From assembly GCF_003576645.1 (NCBI RefSeq), contig NC_044916.1, positions 10,679,793-10,743,792 on the forward strand: a stretch of 64,000 nucleotides of DNA. Direction: 5' to 3'. Below the pieces are notes generated by a model. It saw only the letters and a list, made by a program, of their open reading frames with translations, did no database searches and was not told the DNA's origin. Of the stretch, positions 11,568 to 23,600 are shown one piece after another; positions within the stretch are counted from its first letter, which is position 1, and each line of letters starts with the position of its first letter. This DNA comes from Ipomoea triloba. Taxonomy: Eukaryota; Streptophyta; Magnoliopsida; Solanales; Convolvulaceae. The position numbers were made by a program, and so were the translations under genes.

Positions 11568-11972
11568 AATATATATATATATATATATATATATGAGGGG
11601 GGAGGGGGGGGGGGTGTAGATTAGAGAGTTATCATAATCAAATACGGAGTACATATTACTAGTAATAAAGTTTTTACTAACAAGGACACGGACTTTATTT
11701 ATTAGGTAAGGACTTAGGATAATATTTTGTGATATTTTGAATCACATTAAACCATAAGATTATATATATATATAAATAAATCTGATCAAATGTTGTCGCA
11801 CTTTCCTGTGCAGTATACACCACTAAGTATACAAATATTCACCACTTAATGTTAGAAAATGCACAACAATGAAAATATACAAAAATACCAAAAAACACAC
11901 AACACACCCAAAATAATGTACCATAACTCTGCTGCCCCTAATTGTATATTTTCGAACACTATGTGGTGTATA

Positions 11973-12423
11973 CATGGTTGCAAAAATCGCGCCTAAGCGC
12001 CGATCTAGGCGCTAGGCAACGCCTAACCGCGTTGAGGAATGCCAAAATCGGCCTCCTCCGCGGCCGGGCGCCTAGGCCGCCTAGCCTGCCTGGACTGCCG
12101 GGCGGCTGAGCGTTTTTTTTCTTTAATTATAAATCTTAAACATTTAAACTTTTAATGTTATAATGTATTAACTAATACTCTAATTGTCTAATAAGTAATA
12201 ACTAATAAGTAATAATTTACTAAAATAATAAGTAATAGCTAAATTAAACTGATAAGTAATGCACTAATGATAAATAAATAATAACTAATAACTTAATAAG
12301 TATTAACTATTTAACTATTAAAGTGTAAAGACTTACAATATTAAACACTTTACAATTAATAACACTTAAAATATTTATAAAAAAAAAAAAAAACCTAGGC
12401 GCCTAATGATTTTTTCAACCTTG
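11973..12423. mobile_element. hAT-type non-autonomous transposon with an 8-bp target duplication
   Basis: The termini are CATGGTTGCAAAAATC and, inverted, CAAGGTTGAAAAAATC. Both sides carry the 8-bp direct repeat GGTGTATA (11965-11972 and 12424-12431), the size hAT transposases leave. The left subterminal region is GC-rich with repeated GGCGCC / CCTAGGC words, while the right two thirds is AT-rich. It is 451 bp long with no open frame. It sits inside the older foldback repeat at about 11795-12490. Confidence 0.8.
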
Positions 12424-13369
12424 GGTGTATATTTGCATACCTAGTGGTGTGTTTTTTGGTGATGTATACCTAATGGTGCATATTTGTGTTGTACATTTTC
12501 TCACTTTTTCCACCATCCCACATCGATGGGAAAGGTGGGAATGAAGCCTTCAATTCTTTTTTAATCTTTCTTTGCCCATCTGGGGCAACATTGAGGGGTC
12601 GAAAAGGCTCATCAATTCTAAGTTTTTTTTTAAAAAAAAAAATAAAATAATCAGGGGTGCTTTGGGAAAAATTTATTTTTTGCCCAAAACGCCATATGCA
12701 AATGTTGCAGAATGCAGCATTTGCAAAAATGGCGGTTTGGAGCAATCCACTGCTCCAAACCGCCATGTTGCCAAAATGGCGGATCCGTTATTTACCAAAC
12801 AAGCCCAATATTTTTATTTTCTCCAATGTAATGATTCTTTACATTCAAATTTATCAATTTATATTCATTACAATGTCCATTATCTTCTTTTTACACTATC
12901 TTATAATTAAATTTCAAATTTATAATACAAAATCATGTTATATATTTATTTACCAAGTAGTTTATTAATATCATAACAAAAATAAAAAAAAAATAGTTTG
13001 AAGCTAATTATCTTAACTGCTTGAGGGATCTGTTTACAAAAAGAGTATTCAAATAACCAACAAATTGAAGCGGGGTAACTCTATTTTACTCTTATTGAAT
13101 TAAATAAATTAGTAGTTACAACAAAAAATGATACATATGCATTTCTTTAATTTAGAATTATGTGCAATGCCTTTATTTTTTTTTTAAAAGTATTCATTAT
13201 CAATAAATTAAATAAGAAAAATAATTTCATTAGTTATATTATCTTTATTTTCTCTAATGGAAAGATTCTTTACATTCAAATTCATCCATTAATATTCATT
13301 ACATTGTCCATTATGTTCTTTTTAAACCATCTCATTGCATGACGTTGTTATATATGCTACCAATAGTAA

Positions 13370-13650
13370 CCCAACTGCAAATAACAAACTACCAACAAAA
13401 AGGAAGAGGACAAATAGTGAAGATGAAGACAGTGACAATGTTACTTAAAAGAGAATTAAGAATACTTAGAAAAAATCCAAACCAAAAGTAGTATTTGTTT
13501 AGACTATCGTTTTTAGACTAAGTAGACAATTACAATGTTACTCAAAAGAGAATTAATAATATCTAGAAAAATTCAAACCAAAAGTAGTATTTATTTAGAC
13601 TATCATTTTTAGACTAAGTATTTAGACAAAGTAGCAAACATTTATTTTAG
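13370..13650 (+). pseudogene. RPA-like C-terminal tail fragment, decayed
   Basis: The plus-strand reading TKRKRTNSEDEDSDNVT, then a stop, then KRIKNT aligns with the minus-strand tail at 8703-8795 (STEDKDNDNATRKRIKKT), and the similarity continues into the 3' flank (GTAGTATTT..TTTAGACTA). The 3' part is tandemly duplicated. It is too short and broken to be a gene. The RPA/Helitron link is an inference from the other copy. Confidence 0.4.
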
Positions 13651-13949
13651 TAACAATTATAATGAATATTCTATATTATCTTGGATTGATATAGTTTGAG
13701 TTACATATTTAAATAAACAAATTCTATACTAAAAAGAAAAAACAAATTCGACTTAGTAATAGGAAAGGAGTAAATGAGTAATAAATAGTCCTTGTGACTT
13801 AGTAATTTTAGTAACATGTAATAGTCTCCGAGAAATGCGAATATTGAAAAAAAATGAGAATTATTGTTAATTATGGAAGAAAAGAAATTCATGATAAAGA
13901 TAAGATACACTTGGTCCATAAAACCCATACTTAAAATCAAAATATATTT

Positions 13950-14320
13950 TTGAAAAAATTATAATTTATGACCTCACAAATATGTCAATTATCAATGTCA
14001 CCCTGAATTATTAGTGATATATAAATATTGTTTCTCAATTTTCAAAATGTGACATGTATTGCCTTCTTCTGAATTATTAGTGTAAATATGATTATCTGTT
14101 GTTTTTCCTGTTTGAAAAACATGTTTTTTCATTGCATTTTTCTTTCTTCGTTTGTTATCCTCTTGCAAACAACAATGTTTCTCATTCTTTTTATTAGGGG
14201 AGGGCAATACATGTTATGTTTTTAAAAATTGAGGGACAACATTTACACTACTAATAATTCAAGGGTAACATTGATAATTAGCATATTTGTGAGGGGCATA
14301 AATTACAATTTTCTCAATTT
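13950..14320. mobile_element. Foldback MITE
   Basis: The inverted ends are AAATTATAATTTATGACCTC and AAATTGTAATTTATGCCCCT (read inward). They are followed by matching inner blocks (CACAAATATG, ATTATCAATGT, GAATTATTAGT). About 370 bp without coding capacity. No clean target duplication was found. Confidence 0.6.
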
Positions 14321-14567
14321 TTAAATATTCATAATTTGTTACGATGTAATATGTTTTATACTTTCTCAATCTTTTTCTGTCTAAATAATCCATGGATCCA
14401 CCAATCATAAGACCATCTATTTGAAATAGTATAGTAAAGGTATGGTCAAACTGCAAATCTGCAATGATAGTTGGCGAAAGTTAAAATATAGAAAAGTTAG
14501 ACCCATACTGAGTACTTTCATGCCATAAATAAACTTTTAAAAAAAATACAACAGAGAAAAAACAGAG

Positions 14568-14576
14568 TATATAATA
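14568..14576 (+). promoter_or_regulatory. Candidate TATA box of the PDR gene
   Basis: TATATAATA lies 57 bases before the ATG at 14625, which would give a 5' leader of roughly 25 bases. The surroundings are AT-rich, so the match alone is weak. Confidence 0.4.
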
Positions 14577-14624
14577 TAATTTGATTTCAGTGGTTGTAGA
14601 GTAGTAGAGTTTGAGGAGAGAAGA

Positions 14625-17600
14625 ATGGAGGGAGGCGAGGCCTTGAGAGTGAGTAGCGCGCGCTTGAGCAGTTCGAACGTGTGGAGGAGCAGCGGCGTGG
14701 AGGTGTTCTCCAGGTCGTCGCGAGAAGCGGCAGAGGACGACGAAGAAGCCTTGAAATGGGCGGCCATAGAGAAGCTCCCCACGTACCTTCGCATAAGGCG
14801 AGGGATTCTGGCGGGGGAGGAAGAAGGAGGCCCCAAGGAAATCGACGTAGAGAAGCTGGGCGTGGCGGAGAAGAGGAGCCTCCTGGAGCGGCTCGTCAGG
14901 ATCGCCGAGGAAGACAACGAGCGGTTCTTGCTCAAGCTCAAGCACCGCACCGACAGGTCTGCTCTAAAACATTTCATTTTATGCTTAGTTTTTGTTGCTG
15001 AGCTGAAGATGCTGATGAAGGACTTCAAATACAAAGTCCAGCACTAGCGTCTCGAAAATGGGATGACTGTTTATAAGGAAATATTTTGTCTTTTGTTACT
15101 AACTATAGATAGATTTTGGCAGGTAGTAATAAATGCCTGATCCTAATAATTTTCCTTTTTTGGTTCTGATTTGTTTTGGATGGTTCAGGGTGGGTATTGA
15201 TCTTCCCACCATTGAAGTTCGGTTTGAGCATTTGAATGTTGATGCAGAAGCTTATGTCGGCAGCAGAGCACTTCCCACCATATTCAACTTCACAGCAAAC
15301 ATTTTAGAGGTAACTCAACTTCCTTTTGTGTTGGGCGGAGTTGGGTAAAGATTAAGTCTAACATCATTTGGTTGGGAGATTGTTGGGCGGAGACGAGTAG
15401 AGGGTCAAGTTCAGAGCACCTGTCTCTTAATAATGTGTGACAGTTCATAAAAAAATAAAGTTGTGTTTTTGTTACTGATATTGATAAAAGTTTGATACTA
15501 ATATTTAATCTCTCTTCACAACTCGTGCTTTTTCTTTGAAGGCTTTCATGAATTATTTACGTATTCTTCCAAATCGAAAGAAGCCATTGCCAATCCTGCA
15601 TGACGTCAGTGGAATCATCAAGCCTGCAAGGTAAACAAAACAAAACAAGAAAGGAAAAAAAAAAGATGACGTCTCATTTCTTTGAAGTTGAGTTTCTTTT
15701 TAGAAAGATTAATTTATTGGATTGCGCAGGATGACACTGCTGTTAGGTCCACCTAGTTCGGGTAAAACAACTTTGTTGCTAGCATTAGCAGGAAAACTGG
15801 ATTCAGATCTAAAGGTATGGGAGCAGAGGTTAATGAAGGCTCAAAACTCTGTATTTGTAATCTGTGACCTGACTCTGATATTACTTGATAGGATTAAAAG
15901 CTTACCACTATCGTCAAAAGCTATAGCTAATAGCGAAGACGTAATTTCATTTCCTTATACATTGCCATCACATTTTCGAGGTGGTGGCTGCTAGACTTGG
16001 GCTTTTTGGTTGGATATAATTGCAATTCAATTACAACACAATTCTTTGGCCAACCGAATTACTATGTTTGGTGAGAGGGAATTGCATTTCCACCAAATTA
16101 AAATTCCCTATTTTGTTAAATTGCAATTCATACCCTCCCCATATAAATTGCAATTCAATGGGGAATGGAAAGGGAAAAGAAAGAAAAAGACTTTTTTTTA
16201 CCCTTGATTATTATTAGGATTATTATTACGTAAGGATATTTTAGTCTTTATACCACATCTCTTCTCATTCCTAATAATACTATTCATCCATATCAAACAT
16301 TGTAATTTGAATTCTTACTTTATTCTTACCTTATTCATTTTCTACCGAATTACAATTCATTTCCCTCATAATCCGTTCTTTCCAACCAACCGCCCTATTA
16401 AGTCCTCTATCCATCTCTACCCAACAAACCCCCTGCCACTCGGTGCTAGACTTGGCCTTTACTGTTCTTCGCCCAACAATATTCGCTGAATTTATATATG
16501 CTAACTATTTGACCTCAGGTTAGTGGGAGAGTGACATACAATGGCCACGAAATGACTGAGTTTGTACCGCGAAGAACATCTGCATATATTAATCAACATG
16601 ATCTTCACATAGGAGAAATGACAGTGAGGGAAACTTTAGCTTTTTCTGCTAGATGCCAAGGAGTTGGGCATCGTTATGGTCGGTGAGCTAACCATGCTGA
16701 ATTTGAAGGTTTTTATTACTCTATTTTATGCATGCATTCCCTTCTTTTATTGCTTTTACTATTTGGGAAACATGCAGAAATGCTGGCAGAGCTTTCCAGG
16801 AGAGAAAAGGAGCTAAACATTAAACCAGATCCTGATATTGATGTTTACATGAAGGTGTGGAAATCTTGAAAACTGAAAGTGCTGATAATTGGGTAATAAT
16901 GTTATGAGAAATGCTTAGTTCCCTGAGTGGTTTATGCTCTACAGGCAATATCAATTGAAGGACAAGAAGCAAGTGTAGTCACAGATTATATTCTCAAGGT
17001 AAGGATGAACCAGGCCTAAATTTTTTTATACGAGTTAATTCCATTTTTTGTCCTATTTTTATCTGTGTTATTCCATTTTTAGTTATTTTTTTCTTTTAAA
17101 ACATCCCCTGTTGGTTCTAATATTATTGTGGCATGATCATTTTTAGTCATGGGTCAGTAAACCTATTGAAATGCATTAAATATTAGGGAATTTTAGTCTT
17201 TTTATACAAAGTGGGTTGACCTGATAAATTTTTTACTTCTATTGTTTTGAAAAAAAATCCCTAATTCACAGGTAGAGTCCCTTATCTTCTTCAATTGCAA
17301 TCCGTGCCTCCGCAGTAGTGCCTCCACAACCTGAGCCTCCGCAACAGTGGAATGCCACATATAAATCTAATATAACTGAATAAACTGCAATGCCCTCATA
17401 TTTAACCTATTTAAACATGTTTGTTGATGGAGGACCAAAACTAATCATGCCACAATAATACTAGGAACAACAGAAAAACGTCACCTATAAATATAGGACC
17501 AAAATTAGAGTTAACTTTTTTATTTTTAATATGGAAAAGAATGTAGATGCATTTACTGTTTTCTGCTTTAATTTGTATCTGCAGATTTTGGGGCTTGAAG

Positions 17601-20600
17601 TCTGTGCTGATATTTTGGTTGGAGATGAAATGATTAGAGGGATTTCTGGGGGTCAGAGAAAAAGGTTAACAACAGGTTAGAGCAAAAGGAAGCCCAACAA
17701 AGTTAACAGACATTAATAAATAGCATAAAAGTAGTATTCCTGTTTCTACTTATTTTCACTCTAAAAATCTGAAGATAGAAAACTACAGGGAAAGCTTATC
17801 CAGCTGAATTCATCATAAATGATAAATTTAATTTAAAGCTTCTGAAAGTTATTATCAAATGTGGTGCAGGGGAGATGCTGGTTGGACCTGCAAGAGCACT
17901 ATTCATGGATGAGATATCAACTGGCTTAGACAGTTCCACCACTTTCCAGATTGTAAATTCAATAAGGCAATCCATCCACATTCTCCAGGGAACAGCTGTA
18001 ATCTCACTCCTGCAGCCTGCACCCGAGACTTATGAGTTATTCGATGACATAATTCTTCTGTCTGACGGGCAAGTTGTGTACCAAGGACCTCGAGATAACG
18101 TGCTAGAATTCTTCGAACACATGGGCTTCAAATGCCCCGAGAGAAAAGGAGTAGCAGACTTCTTGCAAGAAGTAAGCCTATCACAAAAAAAAAGGGTTTT
18201 TTTTTACTCCTTTATTGTTGACTAATTTGGGCGCTGCTGTCTCTTTGTACTTCAGTAGGTTGAGAAAGTAGTTATGAACAGATACTACATTGTAACAGAG
18301 TCAGTAGTACTAAAAAAAAAAAATTGCGTCCATACAATTTCTGAACTATGGGTTGTTATAGGTGACGTCGAGGAAAGATCAAGAGCAGTACTGGATGCGT
18401 AGAGAGGAAGCATACAAGTTCATCACTGTCCGGGAATTCTCTGAAGCATTTCAGTCATTTCACGTTGGAAAGAAACTAGGCGACGAGCTAGCTGTTCCTT
18501 TCGACAAATCCAAGAGCCACCCTGCAGCTCTTACTAACAAGAAGTATGGTGTTAACAAGAAGGAGCTCTTGAAAGCCTGTGCATCTAGAGAATTCCTGCT
18601 TATGAAGAGGAACTCTTTTGTCTACATATTCAAGATGATTCAAGTGAGCTGCATACCATACACTGCTTTTATCCCGGGCTTGACACTTCATAGTTGTTAC
18701 TAACTTGCCAATTTTGTTGTGTTCCAGCTAATCCTAATGGCGTTCGTGGCAATGACAGTGTTTCTACGAACCGAGATGCCAAAGAATTCGATAGCAGATG
18801 GTACTGTTTTCATGGGAGCTTTGTTTTTTGCAGTGATTATGACAATGTTCAATGGGTTCTCAGAGCTTGCCCTTAGTATCTTGAAACTTCCCGCTTTTTA
18901 CAAGCAACGCGACCTGCTTTTCTTTCCACCATGGGCGTATGCTTTGCCTACTTGGATCCTTAAAATCCCTGTCACACTTGTAGAAGTTGCTATATGGGTC
19001 TGTATGACATATTATGCCATTGGATTTGACCCAGACGCTGGAAGGTAACTGTTACGAAAGTAAAGAGAAGATTTCTGAATATGCTGTCTTATATTGTCAT
19101 ATAGAAAAGAGAATACAAAGTCCTGCTAGAAGGACTTCGAATAGGAAACAAGTTTCAAAATATATATTCCATAACAGTAACGACTAATAATTCTAGTCCA
19201 TTCCTGTCAGCAAAGATAATGGAAATTTCTTTCATCTGATCAAATCAAGATTGATAATGGCAGGTTTTTCAAGCAGTTGTTCCTCCTTATATGTGTTAAC
19301 CAGATGGCTTCAGCGTTGTTTCGCTTAACAGCAGCAGCTGGAAGAAGTGTAATAGTTGCAAACACATTTGGTTCATGTGCATTGATTTTGGTTCTAGTGC
19401 TTGGTGGATTCATTTTGTCCCGAGGTAGATAAAGGACAACTTCAACTCATTTGGTTTTGCTCTTCCAAATGTTCTTCAGTAATAAGAGTTCTGCTGTTTC
19501 TCTGACAGATGAGGTGAAGAAGTGGTGGATATGGGGATACTGGATCTCACCTCTCATGTATGCACAAAATGCTATATCGGTGAACGAATATCTTGGGAAG
19601 AGTTGGAGACATGTAAGTACGAGGCGGAATGATATATTCACTGATTTTAAACTATGCAAATTGTTAGTAGCGAAGGCGCAACTTTATTTCCTTATATTGC
19701 TGTCACCTGGTGCTAGACAAGACACTACTTGTGACTTGGCCCTGGTGCTAAATAAGACGTTGTATTTGTAACCTACTATGATACCACTTGTTACATCTAT
19801 TATGCCAAAAGCTATAGTTAATAGCGAAGGCGCAACTTTATTTCCTTATATTGCTATCACCTAGTGCTAGACAAGACACTACTTGAGACTTGCCCTGGTG
19901 CTAGATAAGACACTATACCTGTGACCTGATTCTGATACCTCTGATTAGATCAAACGCTTACTGCTGCCCCAAAAACTATAGTTAGTAGCGAAGATGCAAC
20001 TTTATTTCCTTATACCGCCACACATTTCCCCGAATCACCCGTTGCTAGACTTCTCCTTTAAAACTTTTACTGGCCTCCGCCCTACAATCCCCCATCCACC
20101 GGGTGCTAGACTTGGCTTTTACCGGTCTCTGCCCAACACTAATGTTTTCAAACATGACAAAAAGTCTGTCTGCAACTTTGTTTGCAGGTTCCTTCTGGCT
20201 CCTCAGAGACACTAGGAGTAACAGTCTTGAGATCTCGTGGCATTTTTCCTGAAGCGCACTGGTATTGGATTGGAGTAGGAGCTCTTGTAGGTTATGTGTT
20301 TCTACTCAATTTCCTATTCTGCTTGGCCCTCACTTATCTCAACCGTAAGCCGCTTAGCTAAGTTCACCAAATAAGTATTTTTCCTCTAAGATGTTATATG
20401 ATGATTGAGAAACTCAGTAAATTGGGCATTTTTATGCAGCTTTTGGGAAACCTCAAGCAATGTTATCAGAAGAGACATTGGCAGAGAGGAATGCTTGCAA
20501 AAGTGGGGAGCCTATTGAATTAGAGCTAAAAGGAGGAAGCACTTCTGGTGGGTTTTAACTCATAGTCTCACTGGTTTAATTACTTATTTCTCAGGATTGG

Positions 20601-23600
20601 AGTTTATGGTTTCAGTGGATAATTTTGCAGAAAAAGGAAATGTTGTCAGGAGAAGTGTATCTTCCAGGTCATTGTCATCAAGAGTTGGGAGTGTCAAGGA
20701 GGCTGATCCAAACAGGAAAAGAGGAATGGTTCTTCCTTTTGAACCACTTTGTATAACTTTTGATGAAATCAAATATGCAGTAGATATGCCCATGGTAAAT
20801 CTCAAACCCCATAATTCAGCAAGTAATATATCACTTGTGCTTAGAGTGTTTGTTGGGCGGAGGCCAATAAAGGCCAAGTCTAGCACCCATCGTCTCGGAA
20901 ACGTGTGGCGGTATAAGAAAATAAAGTTGCGCATTTGTTACTAGCTATAACTTTTGGCGTAGTAGTAACTGTTTGATCTTAATAAGTGGTATCAGAGCCA
21001 AGTCACTGATTCGAGTCTATTTTTGGGCGGTGGTCGATAAAGGGTTTAAAAGGCCAAGTCCAGCACAACACCCCTATTAGTATTATCTACACATTTTGGT
21101 GTAGTGGTAGGGTTGTTGGGCGGAGGCCAGTAAAGGGCTTAAAAGGCCAAGTCCAGCACAACACCCCTATTAGCTACACCTTTTGGCGTAATGGTAGGAT
21201 TGTTGGGAGGAGGTCAGTAGAGGGCTTAAAAGGTCAAGTCTTTTGGCGTAGTGGTAAGCCCTTGATCCTAACAGTGTTGAAATTGATTGCTTGCTTACAT
21301 GTATCTTCAGGAAATGAAAGCTCAAGGTCTTACTGAAGATAAGCTGGTACTTCTGAAAGGGATAAATGGTGCTTTCAGACCAGGAGTTCTGACTGCTCTA
21401 ATGGGCATAAGTGGGGCTGGGAAAACCACATTGATGGATGTCTTGGCCGGTAGGAAAACCGGTGGATATATAGAAGGAAGCATCACGATATCGGGATATC
21501 CAAAGAAGCAAGAAACATTTGCTCGAATAGCAGGCTATTGCGAGCAAACGGATATCCATTCACCTCATGTAACTGTATATGAATCTTTGGTCTATTCTGC
21601 CTGGCTTCGTTTACCTCCCGAAATCGACACTGCAACCCGAGAGGTGGAATTTAGTAGGCTTATATTATTACTTCTTCTATGGTTTAGGAAATATTGGATG
21701 CTTAAGATAAACTAAAAGTGAATGAATTGTTTAATCTGCAGATGTTCATTGAAGAGGTAATGGACCTTGTGGAGCTCACCTCATTGAGAGAAGCACTAGT
21801 TGGACTGCCTGGAGTTAATGGTCTCTCGACTGAGCAGCGAAAGCGGCTCACAATTGCTGTCGAGCTTGTGGCTAACCCATCGATAATATTTATGGACGAG
21901 CCAACCTCGGGGCTAGATGCTAGAGCTGCTGCAATAGTGATGAGAACAGTGAGGAACACAGTGGATACAGGTAGAACTGTGGTATGCACCATCCATCAGC
22001 CCAGCATCGACATATTCGATGCTTTTGATGAGGTGAGTAGCTTCAATTCTGATCTCATGTTTTGAAACGAGCAATCCCGGGGCTTAGGAAGACCGGTGAG
22101 CCTGAAATACTGCTAAACATGACTATACCTGCAGCTGCTGCTCCTGAAACGAGGCGGGGAAGAGATCTATGTAGGCCCGTTAGGCCGCCATTGTTCTCAA
22201 CTCATTAGGTATTTCGAGGTTAGTAAACGTTTCTCTGCTGTTTAGCTCATGTTAAGGATTGTATTCATCCCTTTTCTGTTTTGTCTCAGACAATCAATGG
22301 AGTCCAGAGGATTAGAGAAGGCTATAACCCTGCAACTTGGATGTTGGAGATCACTTCTGAAGCACAAGAAGGAGGTCTTGGCATTGATTTTGCACAAGTT
22401 TATAGGAACTCAGAACTCTACAGGTATCTAAACTGTGAATAAAACAACTGTACTTGTAGGTTTCAACATCAAGAAACTGAATTGATTCACTTTTAATTTC
22501 AGGAGAAATAAAGCATTAATACAAGAACTAAGTAAACCTGCCCTGGGTTCAAAAGACCTATACTTTCCCACCAAGTATTCTCAGTCATTCTTTACCCAGT
22601 GCATGGCTTGCCTCTGGAAACAGCATTGGTCATACTGGAGAAATCCTCCATATACAGCAGTCAGACTTATGTTCACAACATTCAATGCTCTATTGTTTGG
22701 AACAATATTTTGGGGTATTGGCCCAAAAAGGTGAGTTAAATCACATAAAATTTGCTTGCATGTAATACATATACAGAAACCAAACTAACATGCATACTGT
22801 TATGATCACACTTATCATTACGTCAAAAATTAGAGCTCAACCGGCTTCCACTCAACAATTCCCCTCCCAGTTACTACGCGAAAAACAATATTTTGTAGTG
22901 AAGGCACAACTTTATTTCCTTATACTAAAGTAACTTTATTTTCTTATATCGCCATATTTTCGAGAGGCAGGATGCTGGACTTGACCCTTCACTGGCCTCT
23001 GTCCAACAATCCTCCTAGTCATCAATTGCTGGACTTGGCCCTTTATCGGCCTCTACCCAACAATTCCCCTAGACACCAATTGCTGGATTTGACCCTTCAC
23101 CAGCCTTAGCCCAACAATTCCCCTCCTAGCACCTGCAAGTCTTAATTGTTTTTGCTCTTACGGGAACTCGAACTCATGACAACTTTATTTCCTTATATAC
23201 CACCATATTTTCGAGAGACATGATATTGAACTTGACCATTCACCAACATCCACCCAGCAATTCCCTAACCACCAATCGCTAGAATTAGCCTTTTACCGGC
23301 CTCGGCCCAACACATACATGATCTTTTAATTTAATGAAACATCTTGTGACAGACCACTGTTCTTGGTTTTTCCATTTGATTTCAGGAAAACACAACAAGA
23401 TCTATTTAACGCGATGGGTTGTATGTATGCTGCGGTTGTGTTTTTAGGTGTGCAAAATGCTACTTCAGTGCAGCCAGTAGTGGCCATCGAGAGGACAGTG
23501 TTCTATAGGGAAAGAGCAGCTGGGATGTACTCAGCTCTACCATATGCTTTTGGGCAGGCACACACATCAACTTATTCCCTTTCATTTCATTTAGTTTCTG

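Larger units (their letters stand above)
12432..14567. other. Spacer upstream of the PDR gene: hairpins and duplicated AT-rich segments
   Basis: At 12719-12784 short perfect palindromes lie in a row (GGCGGTTTGGAGC..GCTCCAAACCGCC and GCAAATG..CATTTGC). The segment at 12822-12905 (GATTCTTTACATTCAAATT, ATTCATTACA) recurs at 13255-13340. About 100 bases starting ACAATGTTAC are tandemly duplicated at 13437-13640. A MITE lies at 13950-14320. No gene other than the RPA-like tail at 13370-13450 is supported. Confidence 0.5.

Noticed and set aside
20987..21000. A large LTR retrotransposon in PDR intron 16
   Set aside because: The primer site is real, but the whole element is only 423 bases between its 5-bp target duplications and has no coding region, so it is TRIM-sized.
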